Shown here: positions 8,712 through 16,997 of the stretch, in pieces | Position numbering within the stretch: the stretch's first letter is position 1 | Layout: every line of letters starts with the position of its first letter | Assembly (NCBI RefSeq): GCF_017744095.1 | Contig: NZ_JAGHQX010000001.1 | Coordinates: forward strand, 62,001 to 126,000 | DNA from: Shimia sp. R10_1 | GTDB taxonomy: Bacteria; Pseudomonadota; Alphaproteobacteria; Rhodobacterales; Rhodobacteraceae | Reading direction: 5' to 3' | DNA: 64,000 bases | The notes under the pieces: generated by a model | The model's input: only the letters and a program-made list of their open reading frames with translations | What the model was told of the DNA's origin: nothing | Databases searched by the model: none | Made by a program: the position numbers and the translations under genes

Positions 8712-8764
8712 GGGAACGCGCACCTGCAAGGCGCGCGCTTTCCGCGGAATGTTCCGCTGAGACC

Positions 8765-9811
8765 TTACGCTTTGGCGCGCTGGAGCATGCCAAAGAGATC
8801 ACGTGGATCATCGGGATCAGCCAGCATGTCCAGATCCTCATGGAACGGTGTTTCAGCAACTTTGTCGCGCACGTAGCGCAGAGCCGAGAAGTCTTCGATG
8901 GCAAAGCCAACGCTGTCAAAGAGCGTTGTCTGGCGCGCATCCTGACGGCCTTGTTTGGTGCCGGTGATGACCTGCCAAAGCTCTGTAACGGCAAAGTCTT
9001 CGGGCATTTGCTGAATTTCGCCTTCGATGCGGGTTTGTGGTGGAAACTCCACAAATACGTCAGAGCGATCAAGGATACCTTTGGCCAATTCGGTTTTGCC
9101 GGGGCAGTCGCCGCCAATCGCGTTGATGTGCACTCCTGCGCCAACCATATTGTCGCTCAGGATGGTCGCATTCTGTTTGTCCGCTGTGCAAGTTGTCAGG
9201 ATCTGTGCGCCTTCAATCGCCTGTTCAGGAGACGTGCAGCGCACCACAGTCAAACCGCTGTTGGCCAGGTTTGCGGCGCATTTTTCCGTGGCTGCTGGAT
9301 CTTTGTCATAAAGGCGCACGGTCTTTATTCCCAGAATGGCTTTCATTGCGAGGGATTGAAATTCGGATTGTGCCCCGTTTCCGATCATTGCCATGGTGTC
9401 TGAGCCTTTGGGGGCCAGATATTTTGCCGCCATCGCAGAAGTTGCCGCTGTGCGGAGTGCTGTCAGAATGGTCATTTCGGTCAGCAACACTGGGTAGCCG
9501 GTATAGACATCTGCCAGCAAGCCAAAGGCGGTTACGGTTTGCAGACCTTCCGCGGTATTCTTGGGATGACCGTTTACATATTTGAACCCATAGGCCTCGC
9601 CATCGGAGGTCGGCATAAGCTCGATCACGCCCACCTCGGAGTGGCTTGCCACCCGTGGTGTTTTGTCAAACAGTTCCCAGCGGCGGAAGTCCTCTTCGAC
9701 ATAGTGGGTCAGATCGATCAACATCTGCTCGACGCCGATGTGATGGACGAGACGCATCATGTTGTCGACAGACACAAAGGGGACGAGGGCTTTTTCTGAA
9801 GGTTGGGTCAT
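8765..9811 (-). CDS. ocd: Ornithine cyclodeaminase
   Basis: A 348-residue member of the ornithine cyclodeaminase/mu-crystallin family, which converts ornithine to proline with release of ammonia using bound NAD. Visible blocks include the N-terminal SVDNMMRLVHHIGVEQMLID, the active-site TGYPVLLTEMTILTALRTAA and the Rossmann motif MIGNGAQSEFQSLA. It lies 60 bp downstream of arginase on the same strand, which gives a two-step arginine to proline route (arginine, ornithine, proline). The length matches proteobacterial Ocd enzymes. Confidence 0.9.
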   Translation of the reverse strand: MTQPSEKALVPFVSVDNMMRLVHHIGVEQMLIDLTHYVEEDFRRWELFDKTPRVASHSEVGVIELMPTSDGEAYGFKYVNGHPKNTAEGLQTVTAFGLLADVYTGYPVLLTEMTILTALRTAATSAMAAKYLAPKGSDTMAMIGNGAQSEFQSLAMKAILGIKTVRLYDKDPAATEKCAANLANSGLTVVRCTSPEQAIEGAQILTTCTADKQNATILSDNMVGAGVHINAIGGDCPGKTELAKGILDRSDVFVEFPPQTRIEGEIQQMPEDFAVTELWQVITGTKQGRQDARQTTLFDSVGFAIEDFSALRYVRDKVAETPFHEDLDMLADPDDPRDLFGMLQRAKA

Positions 9812-9871
9812 GCGGGATTGGCTCCTGAGGAGAAATTGGGGATCTGGGCAGCGCGCTGCCCGAATGTATTG

Positions 9872-10798
9872 TTAAGTGAAGCTACGTGTTGGACGATCAA
9901 ACACGCGCCGTCCGAGCGCTGAGGCCGCAAGATCGACCATAAGCTTTGCAGTGCGGCCGCGCTCATCCAGAAAGGGGTTCAGCTCTACAAGATCCAAAGA
10001 GGTGACGAGTTCACTGTCGTGTAACATTTCCATTGCGAGATGGGCTTCGCGCACGGTTGCGCCGCCGGGAACAGTTGTGCCGACTGCGGGCGCGACAGAG
10101 GGGTCTAGGAAGTCAACGTCGAGCGAGACATGCAGCAGTCCATTGTTTTGGGCGACGTGTTCGAGAAATGCGGCCAGCGGACGTGCAATGCCATTCTCAT
10201 CAATATCGCGCATGTCATGCCGGCGGACTTGCGTGGCTTGCAGCGTTTCCCGTTCTGCCAGATCCACGGAGCGCAGGCCGATCATACAGATATTTTCCTC
10301 TGGCACTGGGTTTTGCATTTTTGGAAATCCGTCAAACCCCTCACGACCAGCGAAGTAGGCGACAGGTGTGCCATGTAGATTTCCACTGTCGCTCGTGAGC
10401 GGCGTGTGAAAATCTGTATGGGCATCCAGCCAAAGAACATAGAGCGGACGATTTATGTTCGCCGCATGGTTGGCGATGCCTGCGACTGTGCCTGCTGAGA
10501 GGCTGTGATCTCCGCCCAGAAAAATGGGGAACCCTTTGCTGACCGCGGTTTCAGCCACTTCGGCCAATGCGCGCGTCCAGGCGATTGTTTCGTTTAGGGC
10601 GTAGGAGGGGGTGTTTGGCGCGTCAGGTTCAAATCCACGCGGTGCGACATTGCCAAGATCTTCGACCGTGTGGCCAAGATCCTCTAGGCTTTCGCGCAAC
10701 CCAGCTGTGCGGAAGGCATCAGGGCCCATCAAACACCCACGTCGACGTTTGCCGCTATCTACTGGCGCACCAACCAGCAAACATGTTTTTTCAGTCAT
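9872..10798 (-). CDS. rocF: Arginase
   Basis: A 308-residue ureohydrolase that splits arginine into ornithine and urea at a binuclear manganese site. The metal-binding motifs are GGDHSLSAG, WLDAHTDFHTP and SLDVDFLDPSVAPAVG. The open frame extends upstream to 11044, but the conserved N-terminus TEKTCLLVGAPVDSGKRRRG and the normal length of about 305 residues place the start at ATG 10798. It heads an operon with ornithine cyclodeaminase and is divergent from an Lrp-type regulator 117 bp away that is the obvious candidate to control it. Confidence 0.93.
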   Translation of the reverse strand: MTEKTCLLVGAPVDSGKRRRGCLMGPDAFRTAGLRESLEDLGHTVEDLGNVAPRGFEPDAPNTPSYALNETIAWTRALAEVAETAVSKGFPIFLGGDHSLSAGTVAGIANHAANINRPLYVLWLDAHTDFHTPLTSDSGNLHGTPVAYFAGREGFDGFPKMQNPVPEENICMIGLRSVDLAERETLQATQVRRHDMRDIDENGIARPLAAFLEHVAQNNGLLHVSLDVDFLDPSVAPAVGTTVPGGATVREAHLAMEMLHDSELVTSLDLVELNPFLDERGRTAKLMVDLAASALGRRVFDRPTRSFT

Positions 10799-10915
10799 GT
10801 GTTCATCCATCTGACGATTTTCTTCGCAAGATGTTTCCGAAATGTATTGAATTACACCCAGCAATTTGCACATAACGCCTGCACATTGGTCAATTTGGAT
10901 AGTGGAGCCGTCAAA

Positions 10916-11341
10916 ATGGATGATGTTGATCGCAAGCTGATTTCTGCGCTGCGCAATGATGCCCGAGCTTCGCTTTCTGATCTTGCGCTGACCTTGGGTG
11001 TTTCTCGCACAACCGTGCGGGGGCGGATTGAACGGCTCCGTCAACGTGGCGATATTGTCGGTTTTACGGTGGTTTTACAGGATGATGTGAAAACGGATCC
11101 GGTACGCGGCTTGATGTCTATTGAGATCGAGGGCAGGGGGACCGACCGGATTGTGCGCCAGCTCAGTGGATTTACGCCCGTGCGAGCAATTCACAGCACG
11201 AATGGGCGGTGGGACCTTATTGTGGAGCTAGGCACCGACACTCTGGCCACGCTGGATGAAGTGTTGGCGCAGATCCGACGCTTGGATGGGGTGGCAAACA
11301 GCGAAACCAGTTTGTTGCTTTCCACCCGGAAATCCGGGTGA
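10916..11341 (+). CDS. Lrp/AsnC family transcriptional regulator
   Basis: A 141-residue regulator. It has an N-terminal winged helix-turn-helix (MDDVDRKLISALRNDARASL, then LALTLGVSRTTVRGRIERL) and a C-terminal RAM ligand-binding domain (VRAIHSTNGRWDLIVELGTD). Lrp proteins sense amino acids as octamers. Its divergent placement next to arginase and ornithine cyclodeaminase suggests it activates that operon in response to arginine or ornithine, as in other alphaproteobacteria. ATG 10916 has TGGAG 8 bases upstream. Confidence 0.88.
   Translation: MDDVDRKLISALRNDARASLSDLALTLGVSRTTVRGRIERLRQRGDIVGFTVVLQDDVKTDPVRGLMSIEIEGRGTDRIVRQLSGFTPVRAIHSTNGRWDLIVELGTDTLATLDEVLAQIRRLDGVANSETSLLLSTRKSG
11323..11340. 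terminator. Hairpin between convergent lrp-type gene and dsbB
   Basis: A perfect 7 bp stem (cacccgg / ccgggtg, loop aaat) overlaps the stop codon of the Lrp-type gene and sits 18 bp before the dsbB stop. There is no T run on either side, so termination is only a possibility. Confidence 0.3.
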
Positions 11342-11358
11342 AAAGTGCTTTGCCATAA

Positions 11359-11820
11359 TCAGGCCAAACGCTTGATCGCATAGACCCAGAGCAAAGCTGC
11401 ACCGAGCGACAGCAGTGCGTTGTAATTTGCCATCGACAGGCCGAGCATCTGCCATGGGATTTCATCGCACCGCACCAATGGGGCATTCATGATCTGATTG
11501 AAAAGATCGTCGGCGCTCATGCCGGTGATATCGCCACTTGTGCAAGTGGAAGGTCCTTCCCACCAGCCGCGCTCAACGCCAGAGTGAAATAGGGCCAATG
11601 CGCCCGAGGTCACGACGCCCAAGGCCGCCACATAAGCGAGTAGCGTGACACCACTTACAAGCGCAAGCGCGCCTGCGCCCGCTGCGACCCAATGGGGATA
11701 GCGCTGGTAGTAGCAAAGCTTACAGGGCGGTAATCCACCAATGAATTCAAAAGCCCAAGCTCCAAGGATCATGCTGACCGAAAACCCGGTCAGCAGCAGA
11801 AAGACGTATTTGCGTGTCAT
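11359..11820 (-). CDS. dsbB: Disulfide bond formation protein B
   Basis: A 153-residue inner-membrane protein with four predicted membrane segments. It has the DsbB periplasmic cysteine pairs: Cys33 and Cys36 in PPCKLCYYQRYPHW, and Cys93 and Cys118 flanking the second loop (STCTSGD and PLVRCDE). DsbB reoxidises DsbA and passes electrons to quinone. It lies 3 bp downstream of the YqaA-type gene and is probably co-transcribed with it. Confidence 0.92.
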   Translation of the reverse strand: MTRKYVFLLLTGFSVSMILGAWAFEFIGGLPPCKLCYYQRYPHWVAAGAGALALVSGVTLLAYVAALGVVTSGALALFHSGVERGWWEGPSTCTSGDITGMSADDLFNQIMNAPLVRCDEIPWQMLGLSMANYNALLSLGAALLWVYAIKRLA

Positions 11821-11823
11821 GTT

Positions 11824-12402
11824 TTAGAGATATCTCACTACGAGGAAGCCGCCGAAAAGCAGCAACAGAAAGACGGTCGTCACGAGGCCCAGACGGTTTT
11901 CAATAAAGTCGCGGATGGGTTCGCCGAAAGCACGCAAAAGTCCTGCGACAAGAAAGAAGCGGATTCCGCGCGCCAGGATCGAGGTTGCGATGAACGTACC
12001 CAGTGGCATGCCTGTGAAACCGGACATGATGGTGATGACCTTATAGGGGAAGGGGGTGATCCCTGCACCAAGCACGGCCCAGAACCCAAAGTCATTAAAG
12101 CGTGTCGAGAACTCAGCCACGGCATCTGCCTTGCCAAGCGACATCAAGATCGGCTCGCCAATCTGTTCGAAAGCAAAATGCCCAATGGCATATCCAAGCA
12201 TGCCGCCCAGAACCGATGAGACGAGCGCCACCAAAGCGATGAGCCATGCGCGCGACGGTGCGGCCAGAATCATCGGAATCATCAAGATATCCGGCGGGAT
12301 TGGAAACACGGAGCTTTCAATAAAGCTGATAAAGGCGAGCGCCCAGAGGGCCCTAGGATGATCTGCCAGATCCATGGTCCAGCGATAGAGGCGTTGAAGC
12401 AT
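11824..12402 (-). CDS. YqaA family membrane protein (SNARE-associated/VTT domain)
   Basis: A 192-residue membrane protein. The start MLQRLYRWTMDLADHPRALWALAF and the motifs FIESSVFPIPPDILMIPMIL and FGFWAVLGAGITPFPYKVITI are typical of the YqaA branch of the DedA/VTT superfamily. DedA-like proteins include lipid scramblases or flippases; a specific role for YqaA is not established. It is the first gene of a two-gene unit with dsbB. Confidence 0.86.
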   Translation of the reverse strand: MLQRLYRWTMDLADHPRALWALAFISFIESSVFPIPPDILMIPMILAAPSRAWLIALVALVSSVLGGMLGYAIGHFAFEQIGEPILMSLGKADAVAEFSTRFNDFGFWAVLGAGITPFPYKVITIMSGFTGMPLGTFIATSILARGIRFFLVAGLLRAFGEPIRDFIENRLGLVTTVFLLLLFGGFLVVRYL

Positions 12403-12582
12403 ACTTCGGTCTCTTAAGCCTTATTTTCCACCTTTCTCTTGCGTAGGGCATTGGCATTTAAGTGCAAGCAAATAATCATGGAATGGGCATAACTGCGCCA
12501 ACAGTGGATCTTTGAAACTCTGTCAGAAAGTTGCGTTTTGTGGGTGGACCTTCCTTTGAAGCTTGGCTAAATGGAGAGCGTG

Positions 12583-12668
12583 GCCCAAGTGGCGGAATGG
12601 TAGACGCAGGGGATTCAAAATCCCCCGCCTTCACGGGCGTGAGAGTTCGAGTCTCTCCTTGGGCACCA
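12583..12668 (+). tRNA. tRNA-Leu (anticodon CAA)
   Basis: An 86-base gene. The acceptor stem GCCCAAG pairs with CTTGGGC, the anticodon stem-loop GGGGA-TTCAAAA-TCCCC gives anticodon CAA, a class II variable arm (GCCTTCACGGGCG region) is present, and the T arm reads GAGAG-TTCGAGT-CTCTC. The CCA end is encoded. It stands alone between dsbB-yqaA and the small barrel gene. Confidence 0.96.
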
Positions 12669-12777
12669 CATTTCCTTTCTGCTAAGTGTGTGAATTTTTA
12701 CGCTTATTAATCGAGATTCTCAATCGCTCTAAAGCGAAGCGTTGAAAGTGTGGATCAGCGCTTTAAGGGTTTGTCGC

Positions 12778-13419
12778 TTAGAAGCTGAAGCCGATGCCGA
12801 CTTTCACAAAGGGCGCGATCGGCAGGTCATCTAGCGTTTCATTGATATCAGAAAGCTCTGCATCAATGTCAGACTGAGAGATTGTATTGGTGGGGTCGCT
12901 GCCTATTGCAGAGGCACTTCCAGTATACACCACCCCCAAGTCGCCCGTGAATACAAACCTGCTGTTGCGGATCGGGGTTTGGACTCCCATGGAGATCATT
13001 GGCGCAAGGGAGCGATCAAAGCGCGCGTTCACATTTAAGGGTGCAGTGTAGGCAGTGCCATTCACGATTGTGCTGCCAGTTGTTGCCCCGTCGAATACAT
13101 GGTCCAAGGTTATGGCGCCTGCACTCAGGCGGAACGCATTGCTGCTCGTGTAGTAATCGAAGATCAGCCCGAAGCCGCCTAAAGCGACGTCGCCGTCGTA
13201 GGTGTTGCCTTCAATGCTCGTATCAATTGATGTTGATCCGTTTCCGTACATTCCTCGCATGCCGAAGCGGTTGTTAAAGCGATAACCTGCTTCGAGCGTA
13301 TGGCCCAAGACCGACTCGCCTACGCTGAGAGTGAATGGCCGCGTGACGTCCTCTGCATCGGAAGACGCAGGCAGGCTAACGATCATGGCACTAAACGCGA
13401 GGGCGAGGCAGCGGTTCAT
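12778..13419 (-). CDS. Small outer-membrane beta-barrel protein
   Basis: A 213-residue protein with a signal peptide (MNRCLALAFSAMIVSLPASS). The mature part alternates polar and aromatic residues as in beta barrels (GHTLEAGYRFNNRFGMRGMY, FGLIFDYYTSSNAFRLSAG) and ends in phenylalanine (VKVGIGFSF), the usual outer-membrane insertion signal. I do not recognise a named family; it resembles OmpW/opacity-like eight-stranded barrels. RBS AGGAG lies 7 bases before ATG 13419. It is divergent from the BlaI-like regulator and shares its control region. Confidence 0.74.
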   Translation of the reverse strand: MNRCLALAFSAMIVSLPASSDAEDVTRPFTLSVGESVLGHTLEAGYRFNNRFGMRGMYGNGSTSIDTSIEGNTYDGDVALGGFGLIFDYYTSSNAFRLSAGAITLDHVFDGATTGSTIVNGTAYTAPLNVNARFDRSLAPMISMGVQTPIRNSRFVFTGDLGVVYTGSASAIGSDPTNTISQSDIDAELSDINETLDDLPIAPFVKVGIGFSF

Positions 13420-13590
13420 ATCAAGCTCCTGTTGTTCGCTCCGCGCAAAGGGGGCATGGGAACGGCCGAAGTCTGAAAGTTTGATCAGTAAAATAGCGCA
13501 AGTTTTCTTTGGGAATGGTTAATTGCGATTTTGTGAGGCCTTGTGTTGCCTGTGTTGTTAGAAAATCCTTTGAGATGAGAGGCATCTGCG

Positions 13591-13608
13591 TTACTAATTC
13601 CCTAGTAA
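13591..13608. promoter_or_regulatory. Putative BlaI-type operator palindrome
   Basis: A perfect inverted repeat, TTACTA-N6-TAGTAA, lies 21 bases before the start of the BlaI-like gene and within the region shared with the divergent barrel gene. The TACTA half-site resembles the half-sites of known BlaI/MecI operators, so an autoregulatory repressor site is inferred. Confidence 0.6.
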
Positions 13609-13628
13609 TTTAACCACGGAGTGGCCTA

Positions 13629-14021
13629 TTGGCACGTCGACGCAGTGAAATGCTCACGGATGTTGAGCTTGAGTTTATGATCGCCCTTTGGGACATTGGA
13701 TCGGGCTCAGTGCGCGATATTATGGCGGCGCTGGATGGTCAAAATCCGCGCGCTTATACATCGGTTGCCACCGTGATGAAGATTCTCGACGAGAAGGGAT
13801 TTGTCACCTCGGCCCGAAAGGATCGTGCGCTGGTTTATACCCCATCTGTTGCGAAGCGCGACTATGAAGGTCGCAGCCTGAAGAACCTGTCAAAAACCTT
13901 GTTTGGAGGAACCCCGACAGCGCTGGTGGCGCGACTGGTGGATAATGAGGATCTGACAGATGAAATGATCCAGGAAATCAAAGAGATCATTGAAACGAGG
14001 ATCAGAAAGGATGACTGTTGA
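13629..14021 (+). CDS. BlaI/MecI/CopY family transcriptional repressor
   Basis: A 130-residue protein with an N-terminal winged helix (LTDVELEFMIALWDIGSGSV, then AYTSVATVMKILDEKG) and a C-terminal dimerisation segment (TALVARLVDNEDLTDEMIQE), which is the BlaI/MecI layout. These repressors are cleaved after a signal from the membrane protease BlaR1. The start is a TTG at 13629, with GGAG 8 bases upstream; the first internal ATG is at 13650. It overlaps the next gene by 11 bases, and a perfect palindrome sits just upstream. Confidence 0.88.
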   Translation: MARRRSEMLTDVELEFMIALWDIGSGSVRDIMAALDGQNPRAYTSVATVMKILDEKGFVTSARKDRALVYTPSVAKRDYEGRSLKNLSKTLFGGTPTALVARLVDNEDLTDEMIQEIKEIIETRIRKDDC

Positions 14022-15123
14022 TCAAGTCGTAGGGGGGGCGATCTGGATACAGCTTGTGATCCTTTTGGCCGCGTTGGTTTTCGGTGCTTTTGAGGGTATT
14101 TTGATACTCTCTGGGCGACGACGGAGCTATTATACGCGGCGTCGGATGGGGATGGCTGTGATCGCTTGTCTTGCGGTGTTGCCTTTGGTGGCGCCTTATC
14201 TTGTGTCCTCTCCTTATGCGGCGAACGTTAATGCAACGGACGCTTTGGTTTCGCATGTTCTGAACGGCAATATCGACATCAGCGCCCATCAGATGCAGCA
14301 GCTTCTGGTGATGAAAACCGACTGGTTGTCACAGATTGCCAACGCAAGCTCGGTGATTGCTCAAGTGGTGATTGCCGCGTTTCTGGCGGCCTTGATTGCA
14401 CGGAGTGGTTACCTGCTGTTGAACGTTGGGCGCATTCGCCATGCGATCCGCGAAGGCTTTGTTCTACATCACACAAAACGCTGCCGCATTGTGGCGAGCC
14501 CCACTGTGAGTGTGCCATTCTCGACCCGTGGATTGTGGCGCTATTATGTGGTGCTGCCACAGGCGATGCTGCGGGATCGCACGGCGGTGCAAATGGCGCT
14601 TGGTCATGAGCTGCAACACATCCGCCAAGGCGATGTGGATGCGGAAGTTCTGCTTTCCCTGATCTCTCCCGTTGCGGTGCTCAATCCCGGTTTCTGGTTT
14701 CTTTCCAGTCGCTTGCGCAAGCTTGGTGAACTGGCGTGCGACCGGGCCTATCTGTCGCGCAAAGGCTTTGATGCGCACACTTATGCACTGCGCCTTCTGG
14801 AGATTGCACGGCGCAGCAGCAATGCGACGCAACAACCTGCCGCCTTTGGCGTGCCACTGGTGGGGCGGCGGGTGCCGTTTCTGTCGCGCCGCTCGATGCT
14901 GAAGGACCGCATTCTGGAGATTGCGCAGGATCAGGATGCCCCGGCCAAAGAGGCGGTTCTGTTTGGTGCGCTCCTGTCTGTCGTGATGGCCGTGTGTGTG
15001 CTGGTGGGCGCGGTTGCGCTTGCGGAGCCAGAAGACTGGAGCCACGAGCGCATTATGTTGAGCACGGTGGCTAATCTGGATCGGCTGAACCACCTGAACA
15101 CTTTGGCGCAGCGCACCTGGTAA
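14011..15123 (+). CDS. M56 family (BlaR1-like) membrane metallopeptidase, no sensor domain
   Basis: A 370-residue integral membrane protein with several membrane helices and the M56 zinc motif LGHELQHIRQGD, followed by a second element ELACDRAYLSRKG. BlaR1 and MecR1 proteins cleave their cognate BlaI/MecI repressor on sensing beta-lactam. Here the chain ends shortly after a last membrane helix (AVLFGALLSVVMAVCVLVGA) with only about 40 further residues, so the extracellular penicillin-binding sensor domain is absent and the inducing signal is unknown. ATG 14011 lies inside the repressor's last codons, which implies translational coupling. Confidence 0.85.
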   Translation: MTVDQVVGGAIWIQLVILLAALVFGAFEGILILSGRRRSYYTRRRMGMAVIACLAVLPLVAPYLVSSPYAANVNATDALVSHVLNGNIDISAHQMQQLLVMKTDWLSQIANASSVIAQVVIAAFLAALIARSGYLLLNVGRIRHAIREGFVLHHTKRCRIVASPTVSVPFSTRGLWRYYVVLPQAMLRDRTAVQMALGHELQHIRQGDVDAEVLLSLISPVAVLNPGFWFLSSRLRKLGELACDRAYLSRKGFDAHTYALRLLEIARRSSNATQQPAAFGVPLVGRRVPFLSRRSMLKDRILEIAQDQDAPAKEAVLFGALLSVVMAVCVLVGAVALAEPEDWSHERIMLSTVANLDRLNHLNTLAQRTW

Positions 15124-15158
15124 AACAGGCGGCAATTTACGCTAAAAGTTAACGCAAA

Positions 15159-15193
15159 ACGCCCCGTTGTGAGAGGATCACGGCGGGGCGTTA
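15159..15193 (+). terminator. Probable terminator of the BlaI-BlaR1-like operon
   Basis: An 8 bp GC stem (acgccccg 15159-15166, cggggcgt 15184-15191) encloses a second small stem (gtga/tcac). Only TT follows, so it is a strong hairpin with a weak tail. Confidence 0.6.
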
Positions 15194-15194
15194 A

Positions 15195-15628
15195 CCATTT
15201 GCAGGTACGTCGGTATTGCGTCTGTATCGCGGCTGTTTTGCGTAGGTGCCATTTCGGCGGGCCGAAACGCGTTAATCTTTGAGTCGTTTTGCCTGAAAAC
15301 CGGCAAAAGTGTTGCGTGTTGCGTTGGGAGAAAAACTGCCGATTTGGGATCCTCACACGTGGTGTGACGGTTTAGGGCGCTGCCCCTGCCACATCTGCGA
15401 TGTGGCTACCCCGGGATATTTTAGGAATGAGAAGCCTTTGGGGGATTTCTGATGTAGTGAAGAATGCAATCGTGCCCCCTCGTCCGCGCGACGGCGAATT
15501 TTGGTGCTCGTACCATCATGGTGTTGTCTATAGGCGGTGCTGTCTGACACAAGCTGGCAATCACGTTTAACGGGATTGATTTCATATGATATTCTTAGAT
15601 TGGTTGTTTTTGGCAAGGTAGATCAATT
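15195..15628. other. Intergenic region with a degenerate repeat element, no gene seen
   Basis: About 430 bases without a supportable gene. Positions 15356-15425 contain a GGGCGCTGCCCC box, a perfect 8 bp hairpin with a 3-base loop (gccacatc/gatgtggc, 15389-15407) and CCCCGGGATATTTT, the pattern of an intergenic repeat I recall from rhodobacterial genomes. The rest shows nothing recognisable. Confidence 0.6.
15370..15425. repeat. Rhodobacterial CCCGGGATATTT-type intergenic repeat (degenerate)
   Basis: The order GC-rich box, perfect short hairpin, then CCCGGGATATTTT matches a dispersed repeat family that I recall from intergenic regions of Rhodobacteraceae. Only one copy is in this window, so repetition itself cannot be shown here. 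Confidence 0.45.
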
Positions 15629-16285
15629 ATGCTATCGACGGAAAACATGCTGGAGATCAAATTGCAGGCCGAAATTGAAGATGCATATCGCAGGTCCAGA
15701 AACTCTTGGGGGTGGCGTTTATTGGCAAGTCCTGAGAATACTCTCAGTGGCGCACAGGTCGCGTTTATTGGCCTTAACCCCGGCGGCACCGTTGTGCACT
15801 CGGAACATTCGATCTATGCGATGCCATCAGGCCACAGTGCTTATGTCGACGAAAGTTGGGCCGGACATATAGCTGGTCAAAGCCCGCTGCAACGCCAAGT
15901 AAGAGCATTGTTCTCTCGGTTGGACGTTGCTCCTCATGCTGTCTTGGCTGGGAATCTTGTACCGTTTCGTTCGCCTGATTGGAAAAGCCTGCAAGACCCC
16001 AAAGGTTCCCTCGCGTTTGGAAAAGACCTTTGGAGTAGAATTCTTAGTCGTGCAAAACCCCCCATTGTGATCACTATGGGAGGCGACACGACTAAGGCCA
16101 TTGTCGAACTTCTAGGGGTTTCTGATTTAGCACGCTATCCGGTCGGGTGGGGAAATGTCACGGCGCAGCGTGGAGCCTTCGATGGCGGGACATTGATTGG
16201 ATTGCCGCACCTATCCCGATTTGGCATTATGACCCGGACAAAAAGCGCAGACTTTTTGGACAAACTGTTCGAAGGAATTCGCTAG
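15629..16285 (+). CDS. Uracil-DNA glycosylase superfamily-like protein
   Basis: A 218-residue protein with no signal peptide. The segment VAFIGLNPGGTVVHSE resembles motif A (GINPG) of the MUG/TDG branch of uracil-DNA glycosylases, and LPHLSRFG near residue 195 occupies the place of the second motif (HPS-like loop); ITMGGDTTKAIVELLGV fits the intervening strand. UDGs remove uracil or mismatched thymine from DNA. The match is by motif only and the catalytic Asp/Asn is not certain (Asn51 in the first motif is the candidate). It is alone between the BlaR1-like operon and a small secreted protein. Confidence 0.55.
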   Translation: MLSTENMLEIKLQAEIEDAYRRSRNSWGWRLLASPENTLSGAQVAFIGLNPGGTVVHSEHSIYAMPSGHSAYVDESWAGHIAGQSPLQRQVRALFSRLDVAPHAVLAGNLVPFRSPDWKSLQDPKGSLAFGKDLWSRILSRAKPPIVITMGGDTTKAIVELLGVSDLARYPVGWGNVTAQRGAFDGGTLIGLPHLSRFGIMTRTKSADFLDKLFEGIR

Positions 16286-16554
16286 CAAATTTATGGCGTG
16301 GGTGGATTTGCAGACTTTAGCAGAGATTTGTAGGTACTCTCTCCAAAATCTCTTCGACTTGTGGATTTTCTGTCCTGTGGGTCCGCCCGGCACATCCTTA
16401 GGAACTCAATTTTTGCGTGTCCTACCTAGGCAGCCTTTAGGCGGATCAACCATATAAAGAATGTGTGAAAAGATAGTCGCGGCGTGTTTTCATGATTGTC
16501 GAGCGATGAAACCTCGTATTTTCAGGCGGATACGTAATCTTGTTGGAGATATTT

Positions 16555-16842
16555 ATGAAAAAGATTTCGCTCGCTGCACTGGCCATCAGCTGTGCTTCAA
16601 CCGCCTTTGCAGACGCTGCGCCTCGCTATGACGAGTTCCTGGCCATTATTCGTGACAATGGCTGCAGCATCACCTGGCAGGAGATGCAGGTTGTTTTCCT
16701 TGAGGGCGCAGGTTTCGAGGTTGAGCAGGTGCAAGACCTTGCGGGGTATGCCATCGAAAACGGTGCCGCCACTCTTGAGAACAACCGCTCGGAGCCAGAC
16801 AATGACAAGCTGGTTCTGTCAAAGGCGGCTTGCAAAGGCTGA
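16555..16842 (+). CDS. Small secreted protein of unknown function
   Basis: A 95-residue protein with a signal peptide (MKKISLAALAISCASTAFA, cleavage before DAAPRY). The mature part of about 76 residues is acidic and contains two cysteines (DNGCSITWQEM and SKAACKG) that could form a disulfide. No family is recognised. TGGAG lies 5-9 bases before ATG 16555, so translation is well supported. It stands alone. Confidence 0.7.
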   Translation: MKKISLAALAISCASTAFADAAPRYDEFLAIIRDNGCSITWQEMQVVFLEGAGFEVEQVQDLAGYAIENGAATLENNRSEPDNDKLVLSKAACKG

Positions 16843-16942
16843 TCGACACTTCGGTCTTTGAGGTCTCACGCCGCTTAGGCCGTTAGTGCTGTGAGGCTGC
16901 GCCGAGAGGCTCTGAGCGAGTGGCGCTAAACGCGCTGTGGCA

Positions 16943-16985
16943 ACAAAAAAAGGCAGACGCGGTGAGCGTCTGCCTTTGGTTTTTC
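16943..16985. terminator. Bidirectional terminator at the end of the glycerol transport operon
   Basis: A perfect 10 bp stem (aggcagacgc 16951-16960, gcgtctgcct 16966-16975) with an A run on the left and a T run on the right. It can end the minus-strand transport operon and the plus-strand small secreted gene. Confidence 0.88.
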
Positions 16986-16997
16986 TGTGACTTGGGA

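Noticed and set aside
7962-8729. 255-codon frame antisense to the DUF3445 gene
   Set aside because: It covers the opposite strand of a recognised protein and lacks any conserved motif.
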